NCBI GenBank assembly: GCA_000964245.1
Contig: LANB01000001.1
Coordinates: 2,917,501-2,981,500 of the forward strand
Source: Cellvibrionaceae bacterium 1162T.S.0a.05
GTDB taxonomy: Bacteria > Pseudomonadota > Gammaproteobacteria > Pseudomonadales > Cellvibrionaceae
Reading direction: 5' to 3'
DNA: 64,000 nt
Shown: piece by piece, positions 11,301 to 21,500 of the stretch
Layout: the number at the start of each line of letters is the position of its first letter
Numbering within the stretch: position 1 is the first letter of the stretch
Program-made: the position numbers and the translations under genes
The notes under the pieces: model-generated
The model's input: only the letters and a program-made list of their open reading frames with translations
What the model was told of the DNA's origin: nothing
Databases searched by the model: none

Positions 11301-11448
11301 CGACATCAACGATAACATCTCTGTATTTGTTGAAGGTCTGAACGTAACCGGTGAAGACTATCGTGAGCATCAGCGTACTAAAGCGATGATCAACTACATG
11401 TTGGATCTGGGTGCACGTTACCAATTCGGTGCGCGTTACACTTTCTAA
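8335..11448 (+). CDS. TonB-dependent outer-membrane receptor (Xanthomonas/Caulobacter type)
   Basis: A 1037-residue outer-membrane active transporter. A signal peptide ends near residue 30 (GVQA-QDG), followed by a TonB-box-like stretch (VEEVQVFG). The plug domain (about 55-175) has the family signature KFPDTNLAESLQRISGVSIS and VRGFGSEFNMITLNGRQMP. The long beta-barrel ends in the aromatic residue expected for Bam insertion (GARYQFGARYTF). Length and signature match the TonB-Xanth-Caul subfamily, often involved in carbohydrate or glycan uptake. It has a good ribosome site (GAGGAG ten bases before ATG) and its own terminator. The halogenase and DUF6445 genes follow, a neighbourhood seen repeatedly in polysaccharide-degrading bacteria. 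Substrate cannot be read from sequence. Confidence 0.95.
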   Translation: MKYNPGQFKKKLLAASVSSCVLAAVGGVQAQDGPAAVEEVQVFGIRASMQSSMDTKRNSAGVVDAITAEDIGKFPDTNLAESLQRISGVSISRVNGEGSEVTVRGFGSEFNMITLNGRQMPAAGVYAGGGSGGVRGANNRSFDFANLASESVSSVEVYKTSKAAITTGGMGATINIGTARPLDNPGLNASIGAKIVNDTTNEFGDDFTPEVSGIFSFTDDEETFGVGLSLSHQVRHSGNTGIDENGWDISRWDGSDGGNNGNNLFSFTDDAVIINAPADGQLFGRPNDLRFSASSYERERTNAQLVLQFAPSDSFKGTLDYTFAQNELLERRGESTSWLANGNSISRVEFDDNAVATPIFIFEEAGPRDQGFEQQLRMHEDTLSSIGLNLEFAVTDSFTLTADYHDSEMESLPQGPGNTSEIAATVGVASQINHALIFNNGLPYFTMGINDDPENGGRGDGDGVLSLEDVGSQVVRTRHISQVAEIQQLKIDGALEFDNGRFDFGVETRDMENTFQNAQERYMEMGGWGINTVGDIDTSLLEIYNFDFDDYSLPENAFTTAVRGNAEEIAADLIATYGNETNGFVLARNEILANDDFVSEETLAAYFQITLEGELGGMPANLVTGVRYEETDVTSRSLVSIPVGLNWLSNNDFNTDYGSGSSEPQPFENTAKYSHVLPSMDFDIEIVEDLKARFSYSKSIARAGFGNLTSSVSGFGSGGGSTILGATRTANSSNPGLLPLESDNVDVSLEYYYDDASYASFGLFEKRVDNFIGNENVVEQHFNEEYGFMLDQTSGPRAEAALAELENAGIPADDTSLFTMMAVMTQAPPEGFAGDWSISGYAATFGDDAAFNDYNLAAENVDIPVDPSVDPISDWLTNKPVNNREAKLYGAELNLQHFFGESGFGLQANYTVVRGDVSYDDLAEPGASQFALLGLSDTANLVAVYDKDGIQARVAYNWRDEYLRSSTQNNDNNPVYVEAYSQIDVNVSYDINDNISVFVEGLNVTGEDYREHQRTKAMINYMLDLGARYQFGARYTF

Positions 11449-11471
11449 TGAGTTGATTTAAGCAAACTTCG

Positions 11472-11498
11472 AAAGGCCGCTTTTTAGCGGCCTTTTTT
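11472..11498 (+). terminator. Rho-independent terminator after the TonB receptor
   Basis: A stem AAGGCCGC with GCGGCCTT, six-base loop and T6 tail, 24 bases after the receptor stop codon. It partly separates the receptor transcript from the halogenase gene. Confidence 0.9.
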
Positions 11499-11575
11499 CT
11501 TTCCAGAGTTGGTAAATCAAGACTGAGTAAATCAGGAATGTATGGTATGTTTTAGAGTCAAATAGGGTTGTAGCA

Positions 11576-13087
11576 ATGAAAAGTCCGGAGATTAGTATGA
11601 ATGCCGAAAATAAGCCTGTCCGCAAAGTGGTGATTGTTGGCGGCGGGACGGCCGGTTGGGTTGCCGCGATAGCACTTTCCCAGCAGCTCAAGGAATTGTT
11701 GGATATTACATTGATTGAGTCGGAAGAGATTGGGACAGTCGGTGTGGGTGAGGCGACGATTCCGACTATGAGCGCATTTCACCGTCTTATACGCATAGAC
11801 GAACAGGAGTTTATGCGCAGGACTGAGGCAACCTTCAAGTTGGGTATCAGTTTTGAAAACTGGGGCGCTGTCGGCGAAAAATATTTCCATGCTTTCGGAA
11901 TCACGGGTAAGGCAACATGGTTAGCGGAGTTCTTGCATTTCTGGTTGCGTGCGAGGGAGCTTGGCTGGACAAATGATATAGGTGAATTCTGCCGTGAATG
12001 GGTGGCTGCGAAAGAGGGGCGCTTTGGAAAGGGGCCTGGCATGGAGGTCAGCTATGCGTACCACCTTGATGCGGGATTTTATGCAAGATATTTGCGCGAG
12101 CTTTCTGAAAAGAATGGTGTAAAAAGGGTTGAGGGGAAAGTTGTCTCAGTAAACCTGAATCCTGATGATGGCAATATAGAATCGGTGAGCATGAACTCTG
12201 GTGACACGATTGTCGGAGATTTGTTTATCGATTGCAGCGGATTTCGTGGCCTCTTGATAGAGGAAGCCATGCAAGCCGGCTACGAAGACTGGAGTGAATG
12301 GCTGTTGTGCAACAGCGCGGTTGCCATGCAAACCTCGGCGGCTGAGGAGGCGATACCTTATACCCGATCTATCGCTTATGGGGCAGGCTGGCGATGGAAG
12401 ATTCCGCTCCAGCATCGGGTTGGCAACGGCTTTGTTTTTAGCAAGGAGCATATTTCTGATGATGAAGCTATTGCGTTGTTAAAGAAAGAAGTGACAGGAG
12501 AGCCCTTGAATGAGCCTCGTATCATTCGGTTTAAACCCGGGAAGCGCAAAAATTACTGGGTTAAGAATTGTGTTGCCATGGGGTTGGCCAGTGGCTTTCT
12601 CGAGCCGCTCGAATCAACAAGCATACATCTCTTTATGAATGCTGTTACCCGCTTGATGCATCTGTTCCCTTTCGATGGCATAAAGCCATCACTGGTCAAA
12701 GAATACAATGCCGAGGCACATTTGGAACTCGAAAGTATTCGGGATTTCATTATCTTGCACTACCACGTGACCCGACGCGACGATAGTGAATTTTGGCGTT
12801 ACTGTAAAAATATGAGCATTCCCCCAAGCCTTAAGCATCGTATTGAAATGTTTGCGGAGAATGCGCAAACCTTTCAGAAAGGCAAGGAGCTGTTTCGGGT
12901 AGACTCGTGGAATCAAGTGATGTTAGGTCAGGGATTATTGCCAAAAGATTATCATCGATTTGTCGATATCATGCAGCAAGATGACTTAAAAACATTTTTA
13001 GCCAGTTTGAAAAATACAATTTCTCAGCAGGTTGCAGCAATGCCACCTCATCATGAATTTGTTGAGAAATACTGTCAGGTTTCATGA
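11576..13087 (+). CDS. Flavin-dependent tryptophan-halogenase family protein
   Basis: A 503-residue FAD-dependent enzyme of the PrnA/RebH fold. The N-terminal dinucleotide motif is VGGGTAGW (21-28), followed by VGVGEATIPT. A lysine at 88 (EATFKLGISFENW) sits where the catalytic Lys of PrnA lies. The halogenase marker WRWKIP is at 272-277, and the acidic motif LEPLESTS at about 342-348 is kept. These residues argue for an intact halogenase-type active site, but members encoded beside TonB receptors have largely unknown substrates and need not act on free tryptophan. A second ATG at 11597 has a better GGAG ribosome site, so the true protein may be seven residues shorter. DUF6445 starts one base after its stop. 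Confidence 0.93.
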   Translation: MKSPEISMNAENKPVRKVVIVGGGTAGWVAAIALSQQLKELLDITLIESEEIGTVGVGEATIPTMSAFHRLIRIDEQEFMRRTEATFKLGISFENWGAVGEKYFHAFGITGKATWLAEFLHFWLRARELGWTNDIGEFCREWVAAKEGRFGKGPGMEVSYAYHLDAGFYARYLRELSEKNGVKRVEGKVVSVNLNPDDGNIESVSMNSGDTIVGDLFIDCSGFRGLLIEEAMQAGYEDWSEWLLCNSAVAMQTSAAEEAIPYTRSIAYGAGWRWKIPLQHRVGNGFVFSKEHISDDEAIALLKKEVTGEPLNEPRIIRFKPGKRKNYWVKNCVAMGLASGFLEPLESTSIHLFMNAVTRLMHLFPFDGIKPSLVKEYNAEAHLELESIRDFIILHYHVTRRDDSEFWRYCKNMSIPPSLKHRIEMFAENAQTFQKGKELFRVDSWNQVMLGQGLLPKDYHRFVDIMQQDDLKTFLASLKNTISQQVAAMPPHHEFVEKYCQVS

Positions 13088-13088
13088 C

Positions 13089-13781
13089 ATGTTAGACATT
13101 AGCGAAAAATTTAAAGTCGAAAAGATATTGTTCGGGAATGAAAAAGCTCCTTTACTGATTATTGATAATTACCTTAAAGATCCTGATGTGCTGATTGATA
13201 TGGCGTGCAAACAGCAGTTTTCAGCAGATAAAGGCTATTATCCCGGCGTGAGAAGCCCGGCGCCTGCTGAATTTTTGGAATTGTTTATCGAGGCTTTGTC
13301 AGAGCCGGTGCTCAGCGAATTGGATATCCCTGGGTCAACTTTGAAGGTGTCTATGTGTCATTATTCGCTTGTGACCAAGCCCGCCAAAGAATTACATTTG
13401 TTACAGCGTATACCGCATTTTGATTCGCTTGATAATAATGGTTTGGCGATGGTGTATTATTTATTTAAACAACCTCTCGGTGGAACAGCATTTTATAGGC
13501 ATAAAAAAACCGGGTTTGAATACATCGACAATTCGCGAACTGCAGAGTATTTTCAATCGCTTGAAGCTGAAAATGGTGGCCCCAATATGCCTGGTGCTGA
13601 GTATATCAATGGTGATACACCGCTGTTCGAACAGATTGCAAGTCAACAAGGCATTTTTAATCGCATGTTAATCTATCGACGAAATTCGTTGCACTCCGGT
13701 TGCATTTCCCCGGATTTTGTTCCCGATCCAAACCCGGCTACGGGTCGCTTATCCATTAATTGTTTTATAGACGCAATATGA
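13089..13781 (+). CDS. DUF6445 family protein, probable 2-oxoglutarate/Fe(II) oxygenase-like fold
   Basis: A 230-residue protein read from the ATG at 13089, one base after the halogenase stop (TGAcATG). It fits the DUF6445 family found beside TonB receptors and tryptophan halogenases. It contains IPHFDSLDNNGLAMVYYLF (His110, Asp112), GGTAFYRHKKTG, NSLHSGCI (His202) and an Arg220 before LSINCF. This H-x-D...H...R spacing is that of 2-oxoglutarate/Fe(II) dioxygenases, including the GGT-x-FYR and N-x-LHSG context. I therefore infer an oxygenase, although I know of no assay. Its last bases overlap the dnaE start (ATGA), so the two are translationally coupled. Confidence 0.85.
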   Translation: MLDISEKFKVEKILFGNEKAPLLIIDNYLKDPDVLIDMACKQQFSADKGYYPGVRSPAPAEFLELFIEALSEPVLSELDIPGSTLKVSMCHYSLVTKPAKELHLLQRIPHFDSLDNNGLAMVYYLFKQPLGGTAFYRHKKTGFEYIDNSRTAEYFQSLEAENGGPNMPGAEYINGDTPLFEQIASQQGIFNRMLIYRRNSLHSGCISPDFVPDPNPATGRLSINCFIDAI

Positions 13782-16700
13782 ATCAACAATTTGTTCATTT
13801 AAAAGTGCGCACAGAGTTCTCTCTGGTAGATAGTATTGTCCGCGTAAAGGATTTGGTTGCTAAAGTCGGCGAATTAGGTATGCCTGCATGTGCAATTAGC
13901 GATTTCCACAACTATTTCGGGTTAATAAAATTTTATAAAAGTACGCAAGGGAGTGGTATTAAACCCATTTGTGCATGCGATTTTCAGATAGCCGCTGAAG
14001 AGGAAGAGGATCGCCCCTCTTTAATCTCTTTGTACGCGATGAGCGAAGTGGGCTATAAAAATATTACTCGTTTAATTTCCTTGAGTTGGCGCCAGGGGCA
14101 ACAATATGGTGAACCCTTTATAAGGCGCGAGTGGATAAAGGAATGTGCGGAAGGGGTTATTGCGCTTTCAGGTGCGCGTTTTGGCGATGTTGGTCAAAAG
14201 TTGTTGGGTGGTCACATTGAGGAAGCCAAACAAAAAGCACGTGATTGGATGTCCTTATTTCCAGATCGTTTTTATATCGAGTTACAACGAACGAACCGGG
14301 AAAATGATGAAAATTACTTGCATCTCGCACTTGATCTCGCCGATGAGTTAGGGTGCCCGATTGTCGCAACTAACGATGTGCGATTTATTCAGTCAGATCA
14401 ATTTGAAGCGCATGAAGCGCGTGTTTGCATCGGTGAAGGTCGTGCTCTGGATGACCCTCGACGAGAAAGGCGTTATAGCGATCAGCAGTATCTAAAAACG
14501 CCGGAAGAAATGTGTGCGTTGTTTGAAGATATTCCTGATGCGATTGAAAACACCCTTGAAATTGCCAAGCGATGTAATGTTGATATTCAGCTTGGTAAAT
14601 ATTTCCTACCTGAATACCCGATCCCTGAAGGGATGACAGAAAACCAGTTTTTTGAAAAAGTCTGTTATGAAGGTCTGGAAAATCGTTTATTAAAAATCCT
14701 GGATAAAAATGATGCCAACTATGAACAAAAAAGGCAGCCTTACCTGGATCGCCTGAAATTCGAGTTGGATATTATTATTCAGATGGGATTCCCTGGTTAT
14801 TTCCTGATTGTAATGGACTTTATCAAGTGGGCGAAGGAGCATGACATTCCTGTCGGCCCTGGTCGAGGCTCGGGTGCCGGCTCACTTGTGGCTTACGCAT
14901 TGGATATTACCGACTTGGACCCTCTGCAATATGAGTTGCTGTTTGAACGTTTTCTAAACCCGGAACGGGTTTCCATGCCTGATTTTGATGTGGATTTTTG
15001 CATGGAAAATCGCGACCAGGTGATCGATTATGTTGCCGAAAATTACGGAAGAGAAGCGGTTTCGCAGATTATTACATTTGGCACCATGGCTGCTAAAGCT
15101 GTAGTGCGCGATGTTGCGCGTGTTCAGGGAAAATCCTATGGCCTGGCTGACAAACTCAGCAAAATGATTCCGCCTGATATCGGCATGACGCTAAGTAAAG
15201 CTTTTGAACAGGAAGAGGTGCTACGAGAGTTTTTGGAAAACGACGGCGATGCCCAGGAAATATGGGATATGGCCTTGCAACTCGAGGGGATTACCCGAAA
15301 TGTCGGCAAGCACGCAGGTGGTGTGGTCATTGCCCCCACTCAGCTGATTGATTTCGCACCTCTCTATTGCGATGAAAGTGGTAGTGGGTTGGTTACACAA
15401 TTTGATAAAAACGATGTTGAGGAAGCCGGGCTGGTTAAATTTGACTTCCTCGGTTTGCGTACTCTCACAATTATCGACTGGGCAGTAAAAATGATTAACG
15501 CTCAGCGACAACAAGACAACGAAACGGTTTTGGATATCAGTGATATCCCTTTGAATGATAAGCAAACCTTTGACATGTTAAAAAAAGCCGAAACGACCGC
15601 TGTCTTTCAGCTTGAATCGCGCGGCATGAAAGAATTGATTACCCGTTTGCAACCCGACAGTCTTGAAGAGCTAATCGCGTTGGTCGCACTGTTTCGTCCC
15701 GGTCCTTTGCAATCGGGAATGGTCGATGATTTTATTAATCGTAAACATGGTCGAGCCCAGGTCGCATACCCGGATGCCAAATACCAGCATGAAAGCTTAC
15801 AGCCAATACTTGAGCCGACCTATGGCGTTATTGTTTATCAGGAACAGGTCATGCAGATTGCTCAGGTGCTTGCAGGGTATTCACTTGGCGGGGCGGATTT
15901 GTTGCGGCGAGCGATGGGTAAGAAAAAACCCGAAGAAATGGCCAAGCAGCGCGAAGTGTTTCAGGAAGGGGCTAAGCAACAGGGTATCGACCCCGAGTTG
16001 GCGATTCGTATTTTTGACCTTGTGGAAAAATTTGCGGGTTACGGTTTTAACAAAAGTCACTCTGCCGCTTATGCCTTGGTGTCTTACCAAACGGCATGGC
16101 TTAAAGCGCATTACCCGGCACATTTTATGGCGGCAACCATGTCTTCAGATATGGATAAAACCGATAAAGTCGTGACCTTTATTGAAGAGTGTCGAAATTT
16201 AAATTTGAATCTGTTGCCGCCGGATGTTAATCGCGGTGAATTTCAATTCACCGTCGACCGAGCGGGAAATATTATTTATGGTCTTGGTGCCATCAAGGGG
16301 CTGGGTGAGGGTCCGGTTGCGGCAATTTTAAAAGCGCGCGAAGGCGGCGAATTTAAAGATATTTTTGATTTTTGCGCGCGCATTGACGCAAGCAAGGTGA
16401 ACAAGCGCGCTTTGGAGGCGCTGGTACGCAGCGGCGCTTTCGATAATATCGGGCCGTGTATCGATATCGATTATGATCGCGCGCTAATGTTTTCCCTTCT
16501 CGGTGAGGCGGTAAAAGCGGCAGAACAAGCGCAAGCCAATGCTAATGCAGGCATGGCAGATTTATTTGGCGAAGTTGTACCGGTCGCGGAAGACGACGCC
16601 GATGTGTATTCAAAATATCAAAACGTTCGCCGTTGGACAATGAAGGAACGTTTGCACGGCGAAAAGGAAACACTCGGTTTATATCTGACCGGTCACCCCA

Positions 16701-17365
16701 TCGATGAGTATGATAAAGAGCTGAGCCATTTGGTTTCTTCGCGAATTTCGAATCTTGCACCGGAAAGAAACAAGCAAAAAGTAGCGGGCCTCGTTGTAGG
16801 TTTTCGCATGATGAAAACACGCCGTGGCGATAACATGGCCTTCATCACACTCGATGATCGCACGGGTAGAATCGAAGTTGCTGTCTTTGCTGATACCTAC
16901 AATGAGCATCGCGAAATATTACAAAAAGATGCCTTGTTGGTCATTGAAGGGCAAGTCAGCCATGACGATTATAGCGGCGGCTTAAAAATGCGTGCGGACG
17001 CAGTGAGTGATCTAGCGAAAGCCCGTGAAGACAGCTTGGCAGCGATTGAAATTGTATTGAATAGCCAACAACTCCCGGACAATTTTGAGGCGAATTTAAA
17101 TCGTCTCTTACTGCAGCATCAGGCAGAACATTGCGCACTTAAAATTCGCTATTGTCGCGCCGATGTTGAGGTGGATCTTTATCTTGGCGAACAGTGGAAG
17201 GTCCGGCCGAGTGAAGAGCTGTTGTTGGCGCTGAGAAGTTTCTTTGGCCCGCAGTCAGTTTCGCTGGTCTATAAAGATCAGGAGGCTGCCAAGTACACAG
17301 CCGCTGCAATGAATTCGGCAGCAGCAAGGGCCGATGCGCAATACGGGTCATCCTGGGTTCACTAA
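13778..17365 (+). CDS. dnaE: DNA polymerase III subunit alpha
   Basis: The replicative polymerase catalytic subunit, 1195 residues (E. coli about 1160). The PHP domain is N-terminal (FVHLKVRTEFSLVDSI onward). The palm carries the catalytic acidic pair in PDFDVDFCMENRDQVIDY (Asp402 and Asp404) and VKFDFLGLRTLTIIDW. The helix-hairpin-helix region contains GYGFNKSHSAAYALVSYQ, and a C-terminal OB fold starts near VAGLVVGFRMMKTRRGDN. A sliding-clamp-type motif (GMADLFG) precedes the OB fold. The ATG at 13778 overlaps the DUF6445 stop. In many gammaproteobacteria dnaE follows lpxA-lpxB-rnhB, so this left neighbour is unusual. The right neighbour, accA, is the usual one. Confidence 0.98.
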   Translation: MNQQFVHLKVRTEFSLVDSIVRVKDLVAKVGELGMPACAISDFHNYFGLIKFYKSTQGSGIKPICACDFQIAAEEEEDRPSLISLYAMSEVGYKNITRLISLSWRQGQQYGEPFIRREWIKECAEGVIALSGARFGDVGQKLLGGHIEEAKQKARDWMSLFPDRFYIELQRTNRENDENYLHLALDLADELGCPIVATNDVRFIQSDQFEAHEARVCIGEGRALDDPRRERRYSDQQYLKTPEEMCALFEDIPDAIENTLEIAKRCNVDIQLGKYFLPEYPIPEGMTENQFFEKVCYEGLENRLLKILDKNDANYEQKRQPYLDRLKFELDIIIQMGFPGYFLIVMDFIKWAKEHDIPVGPGRGSGAGSLVAYALDITDLDPLQYELLFERFLNPERVSMPDFDVDFCMENRDQVIDYVAENYGREAVSQIITFGTMAAKAVVRDVARVQGKSYGLADKLSKMIPPDIGMTLSKAFEQEEVLREFLENDGDAQEIWDMALQLEGITRNVGKHAGGVVIAPTQLIDFAPLYCDESGSGLVTQFDKNDVEEAGLVKFDFLGLRTLTIIDWAVKMINAQRQQDNETVLDISDIPLNDKQTFDMLKKAETTAVFQLESRGMKELITRLQPDSLEELIALVALFRPGPLQSGMVDDFINRKHGRAQVAYPDAKYQHESLQPILEPTYGVIVYQEQVMQIAQVLAGYSLGGADLLRRAMGKKKPEEMAKQREVFQEGAKQQGIDPELAIRIFDLVEKFAGYGFNKSHSAAYALVSYQTAWLKAHYPAHFMAATMSSDMDKTDKVVTFIEECRNLNLNLLPPDVNRGEFQFTVDRAGNIIYGLGAIKGLGEGPVAAILKAREGGEFKDIFDFCARIDASKVNKRALEALVRSGAFDNIGPCIDIDYDRALMFSLLGEAVKAAEQAQANANAGMADLFGEVVPVAEDDADVYSKYQNVRRWTMKERLHGEKETLGLYLTGHPIDEYDKELSHLVSSRISNLAPERNKQKVAGLVVGFRMMKTRRGDNMAFITLDDRTGRIEVAVFADTYNEHREILQKDALLVIEGQVSHDDYSGGLKMRADAVSDLAKAREDSLAAIEIVLNSQQLPDNFEANLNRLLLQHQAEHCALKIRYCRADVEVDLYLGEQWKVRPSEELLLALRSFFGPQSVSLVYKDQEAAKYTAAAMNSAAARADAQYGSSWVH

Positions 17366-17513
17366 AATGCAGGTGATACATAGTCGGAAAACAGGTGTTT
17401 GAAAGGCGAATGACTGCCAATCTGCCGCGCAGGCAAAGAGATTTGAATGTGTTTTGAAGCCCGTTGCCCCTATGCTAAACTCACGCCCTTCTTGAAAACC
17501 GGACAGGCCACAA

Positions 17514-18467
17514 ATGAATTTAAATTATCTGGACTTTGAACAACCCATTGCCGACCTTGAAAGCAAAATTCAGGAATTGCAATTCGTTGGCTCAGATAAT
17601 GACATCAATATCAGCGATGAAATCGATCGCCTGCGCCAAAAGAGTGAATCACTCACGAGGAATATCTATTCCAGTCTCACACCCTGGCAGATTGTGCAGG
17701 TCGCACGCCACCCTCAGCGCCCCTACAGCACTGACTATATCTCTCGTATGCTCGACGATTGGGATGAGTTACATGGCGACCGGCATTTTGGTGACGACAA
17801 GGCTATTGTTGCGGGTATTGGTCGCCTCAATGGCCAATCGGTGATGGTTATCGGTGAGGAGAAAGGGCGCAGCGTCAAGGAGAAGGTCAGCCGAAATTTC
17901 GGTATGCCCAAGCCGGAAGGTTACCGCAAGGCCTTGAGATTGATGGAGATGGCCGAACGCTACAAATTGCCCGTACTCACGCTGATCGATACGCCGGGAG
18001 CCTACCCCGGAATAGACAGTGAAGAGCGAGGAATCAGCGAATCCATTGCGCAAAATCTCGCGGTCATGTCGAGATTGAAAACCCCCATTATCTGTACCGT
18101 AATCGGCGAGGGATCTTCGGGGGGAGCGCTGGCCATCGGTGTTGGCGACCAAATCAACATGTTGCAATACGCAACCTATTTCGTCATTTCGCCGGAGGGT
18201 TGCGCGAATATCATCTGGAAAACCGTTGATAAAGCCCCCCTGGCGGCAGAGGCGATGGGTGTAACATCCAATGTGTTGATTGAGCTGGGCATCGTCGATG
18301 AGGCAATCGAAGAACCCCTTGGCGGGGCACACCGCGATATCGACGCAATGGCGGCAAGCCTCGGCGCCAGCCTCAGCGAACAGCTGGAACGTTTGCAAGC
18401 TGAAGATATCGATAGCCTTCTCGAAAAACGCTATCAACGCCTTATGAGTTACGGACAACCCGGCTAG
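17514..18467 (+). CDS. accA: Acetyl-CoA carboxylase carboxyltransferase subunit alpha
   Basis: This 317-residue subunit, with AccD, transfers the carboxyl group from biotin-BCCP to acetyl-CoA, giving malonyl-CoA for fatty-acid synthesis. Family sequences are obvious: [17 protein letters not shown] at the N terminus, [36 protein letters not shown], and the oxyanion-forming [16 protein letters not shown]. Length is that of the family (E. coli 319). It follows dnaE after 148 bases in the conserved dnaE-accA order. The intergenic stretch contains TATGCT at about 17472, a possible -10 box, but I could not assign a -35. Confidence 0.98.
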   Translation: MNLNYLDFEQPIADLESKIQELQFVGSDNDINISDEIDRLRQKSESLTRNIYSSLTPWQIVQVARHPQRPYSTDYISRMLDDWDELHGDRHFGDDKAIVAGIGRLNGQSVMVIGEEKGRSVKEKVSRNFGMPKPEGYRKALRLMEMAERYKLPVLTLIDTPGAYPGIDSEERGISESIAQNLAVMSRLKTPIICTVIGEGSSGGALAIGVGDQINMLQYATYFVISPEGCANIIWKTVDKAPLAAEAMGVTSNVLIELGIVDEAIEEPLGGAHRDIDAMAASLGASLSEQLERLQAEDIDSLLEKRYQRLMSYGQPG

Positions 18468-18542
18468 AGGTCCGATAACGGTTCTGACTCCTCGCTAAAC
18501 AGCATACAATAGCGCGCTTTCGAGCCAGCTAAATCCAGTTCC

Positions 18543-21500
18543 ATGAGTTTTCAAAAACCTCTGCCCGGAGAGATTCAATTTCCGGACGAGCTTCCAATCA
18601 GCCAAAAACGTGACCAAATCGCGGAAACGATACGCGACAATCAGGTCGTGATTCTTGCAGGTGAAACCGGCTCGGGTAAAACCACGCAACTCCCCAAAAT
18701 TTGTCTGTCTCTCGGGCGCGGTCAACACAAGCTCATCGGTCACACCCAACCACGCCGCATTGCGGCTCGCACTGTGGCAAATCGCATTGCCGAAGAGCTT
18801 AAGGTTGAATTGGGCAAGGGCGTGGGTTACCAGGTGCGTTTTAATGATCAAAGTGATCCTTCAACCTGGATCAAAGTCATGACTGACGGTATCTTGCTTG
18901 CGGAAATCCGGCACGACCCTCTGCTCAAGCGTTACGATACCCTGATCATTGATGAGGCCCACGAGCGCAGCCTGAATATTGATTTCCTCCTGGGCTACAT
19001 CAAAAAAATCCTGCCCAGGAGGCCCGATCTTAAAGTGATTGTCACCTCGGCGACGATTGATCTCGAAAAATTCTCCAGACATTTTAACGACGCTCCCATC
19101 ATTGAGGTCTCGGGGCGCATGTTCCCCGTCGATGTAGACTATCGCCCCTGGCAGGATGAGTTTGAGGATATAACGGAAGCGGTAACGGAAGTCGTTGCCG
19201 AACTCAGCCAGAAAACAGGGCAAGCGCGCGGCGATATTCTGGTTTTTCTCAGTGGTGAGCGTGACATTCGCGAGTGTTCGCATCAGATAAAAAAACGCGC
19301 GCTGCCTGGTTTAGAGGTCTTGCCACTTTATGCGCGCTTGAGTCTCGCTGAACAAAACCGTGTCTTTCAAGCACACCGTGGAGTGCGTGTTGTACTCGCG
19401 ACGAATGTGGCGGAAACCTCGCTCACTGTCCCGGGAATTCGTTACGTTATCGACCCGGGCACGGCGCGAATTAAACGTTATAGCCTCCGCACGAAAGTGC
19501 AGCGCTTGCCAATCGAAGCGATCTCGCAGGCAAGTGCAAATCAACGTAAAGGCCGTTGTGGTCGTGTGCAAGCAGGCCGCTGTATTCGGCTCTATAGTGA
19601 AGATGACTTTTTGGCGCGCCCGGAATTTACTGAAGCAGAAATATTGCGTAGTAATCTCGCGGGTGTTGTCCTGCAAATGCTGGATTTGAATATCGGTGAT
19701 ATTCGTAAATTTCCTTTTGTTGAAGTGCCGGAAAGCCGCGCTATTAAAGATGGTTACCGATTGTTAGAGGAGCTCGGTGCAGTCAATACACGCGGGAAAA
19801 TGACAGAAATTGGTAAAAGAATTAGCCAGTTTCAGATTGACCCTCTCCTTGCGCGTATGCTCGTTGAGGCGCAAAAGCAAAGTTGTTTGCATGAAATGCT
19901 AATAATAGTCAGTGCGCTGAGTATCCAGGATATACGGGAGCGCCCCACTGAAAAAAAACAACATGCTGATGAAATGCATCGCCGTTTTTGGCACGAACAT
20001 TCAGATTTTATGAGCATCCTCTCATTGTGGGCTTACCTTGAAGAGCAGCGCCAGGATTTGTCACAAAATCAACTTCGAAAACGCTGTCAGAAAGAATTTC
20101 TGAATTATTTGCGCTACCGTGAATGGCGAGAACTGCACCACCAGTTACGCATTGCCATCAAGCAACAAGGCTGGCGAGAAAACCAGCAGGCAGCGAGTTA
20201 TGCATCTTTGCATAGCGCGTTGCTGTCCGGTTTGTTGTCGAACATTGGGCAAAAAAATGAGGAGCGTGGAGAGCGCAACTACAAAGGCACTCGCAATCGC
20301 CTCTTTCATATATTTCCCGGCTCTTCGCAATATAAAAAGCGCCCGGCCTGGTTATTTGCTGGCGAAATGCTGGAAACCAGCCAGTTGTATGCTCACAACG
20401 TTGCCAAAGTTGAGGTGGATTGGATTATTTCGCAGGCAGGCGAGCTGAAAAAGGTACAGCATTACGAACCTTTTTATCACGCGAAATCAGGTCAGGTCAT
20501 GGCCTTTCAACGAACGCTACTGTTTGGCCTGTTGCTGCGCGAGAAAGAAAGAGTCACCTACGGGAATAAAGACCCGTCACTCAGCCGTGAAATTTTTATT
20601 CGTTCTGCACTGGTGGAGGGCTTATACGAAAAGCACAGTCGCGGGAAGGGCACTTTTTTTAAATTTAATCAGCAGTTGATAGAGGAAGTGCTCGCGCTTG
20701 AAGCGCGTTCTCGCCGCCGGGATATTATGGTGGATGATGAACAGCTTTTTGCTTTTTACGACCAGCGACTTCCACACGATATTATGAATATCGCCGGTTT
20801 TGAACGCTGGCGGAAACATGTTGAGAAAGACAAGCCTACTTTTCTGCACATGGATAAAACCGCACTTATGTTGCACAGTGCCAGCGATGTCAGTGTTGCG
20901 CAGTTTCCCAGGGAAATTGATATCGATGGTATTTGCTACCCTTTGCATTACCACTTTGAACCCGGGCACCAGCAAGACGGTGTCAATATCGAAGTGCCCG
21001 TTTCACTTTTGCACCAGATTTCGGCACCGCGCCTCGAATGGTTGGTGCCGGGTATGCTTGAAGAAAAATGCGTTGCCTTAATAAAAAATTTACCCAAACC
21101 CTGGCGAAAAAAACTGGTGCCTGTTCCACAAACCGCTGCTGCTGTGCTAGCAAGGCTGGAACCCGGTAAAGGCAGTTTGCTGCGTGCGTTAAGTGAACAA
21201 TTAAAATCACGTATTGGCGAAGAAATATTGGATTATGAATGGCCACTTAAGGATCTTGACCCCTGGTATCACTTTAATATTCGTGTTATCGATGAAAAAG
21301 GCCAGCTGATTGACCAGGGGCGTGATCTCGCGAGTTTACGAGAGAAGTACCGCCATGCAATTCGGGCAACGCTCAGCAAAAAAGTCGACAGTTTCCAGAA
21401 TCGAAGCTTGCAATCCTGGGATATGGACAAGCTAGAGGAAAAAATCGAGCTGGATAGAGGGGATGTGAAAGTGTTGGCCTACCCCATGCTGAAGGATAAG

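Noticed and set aside
17366-17513. Promoter for accA
   Set aside because: TATGCT at about 17472 has no matching -35 at proper spacing; too weak to list.
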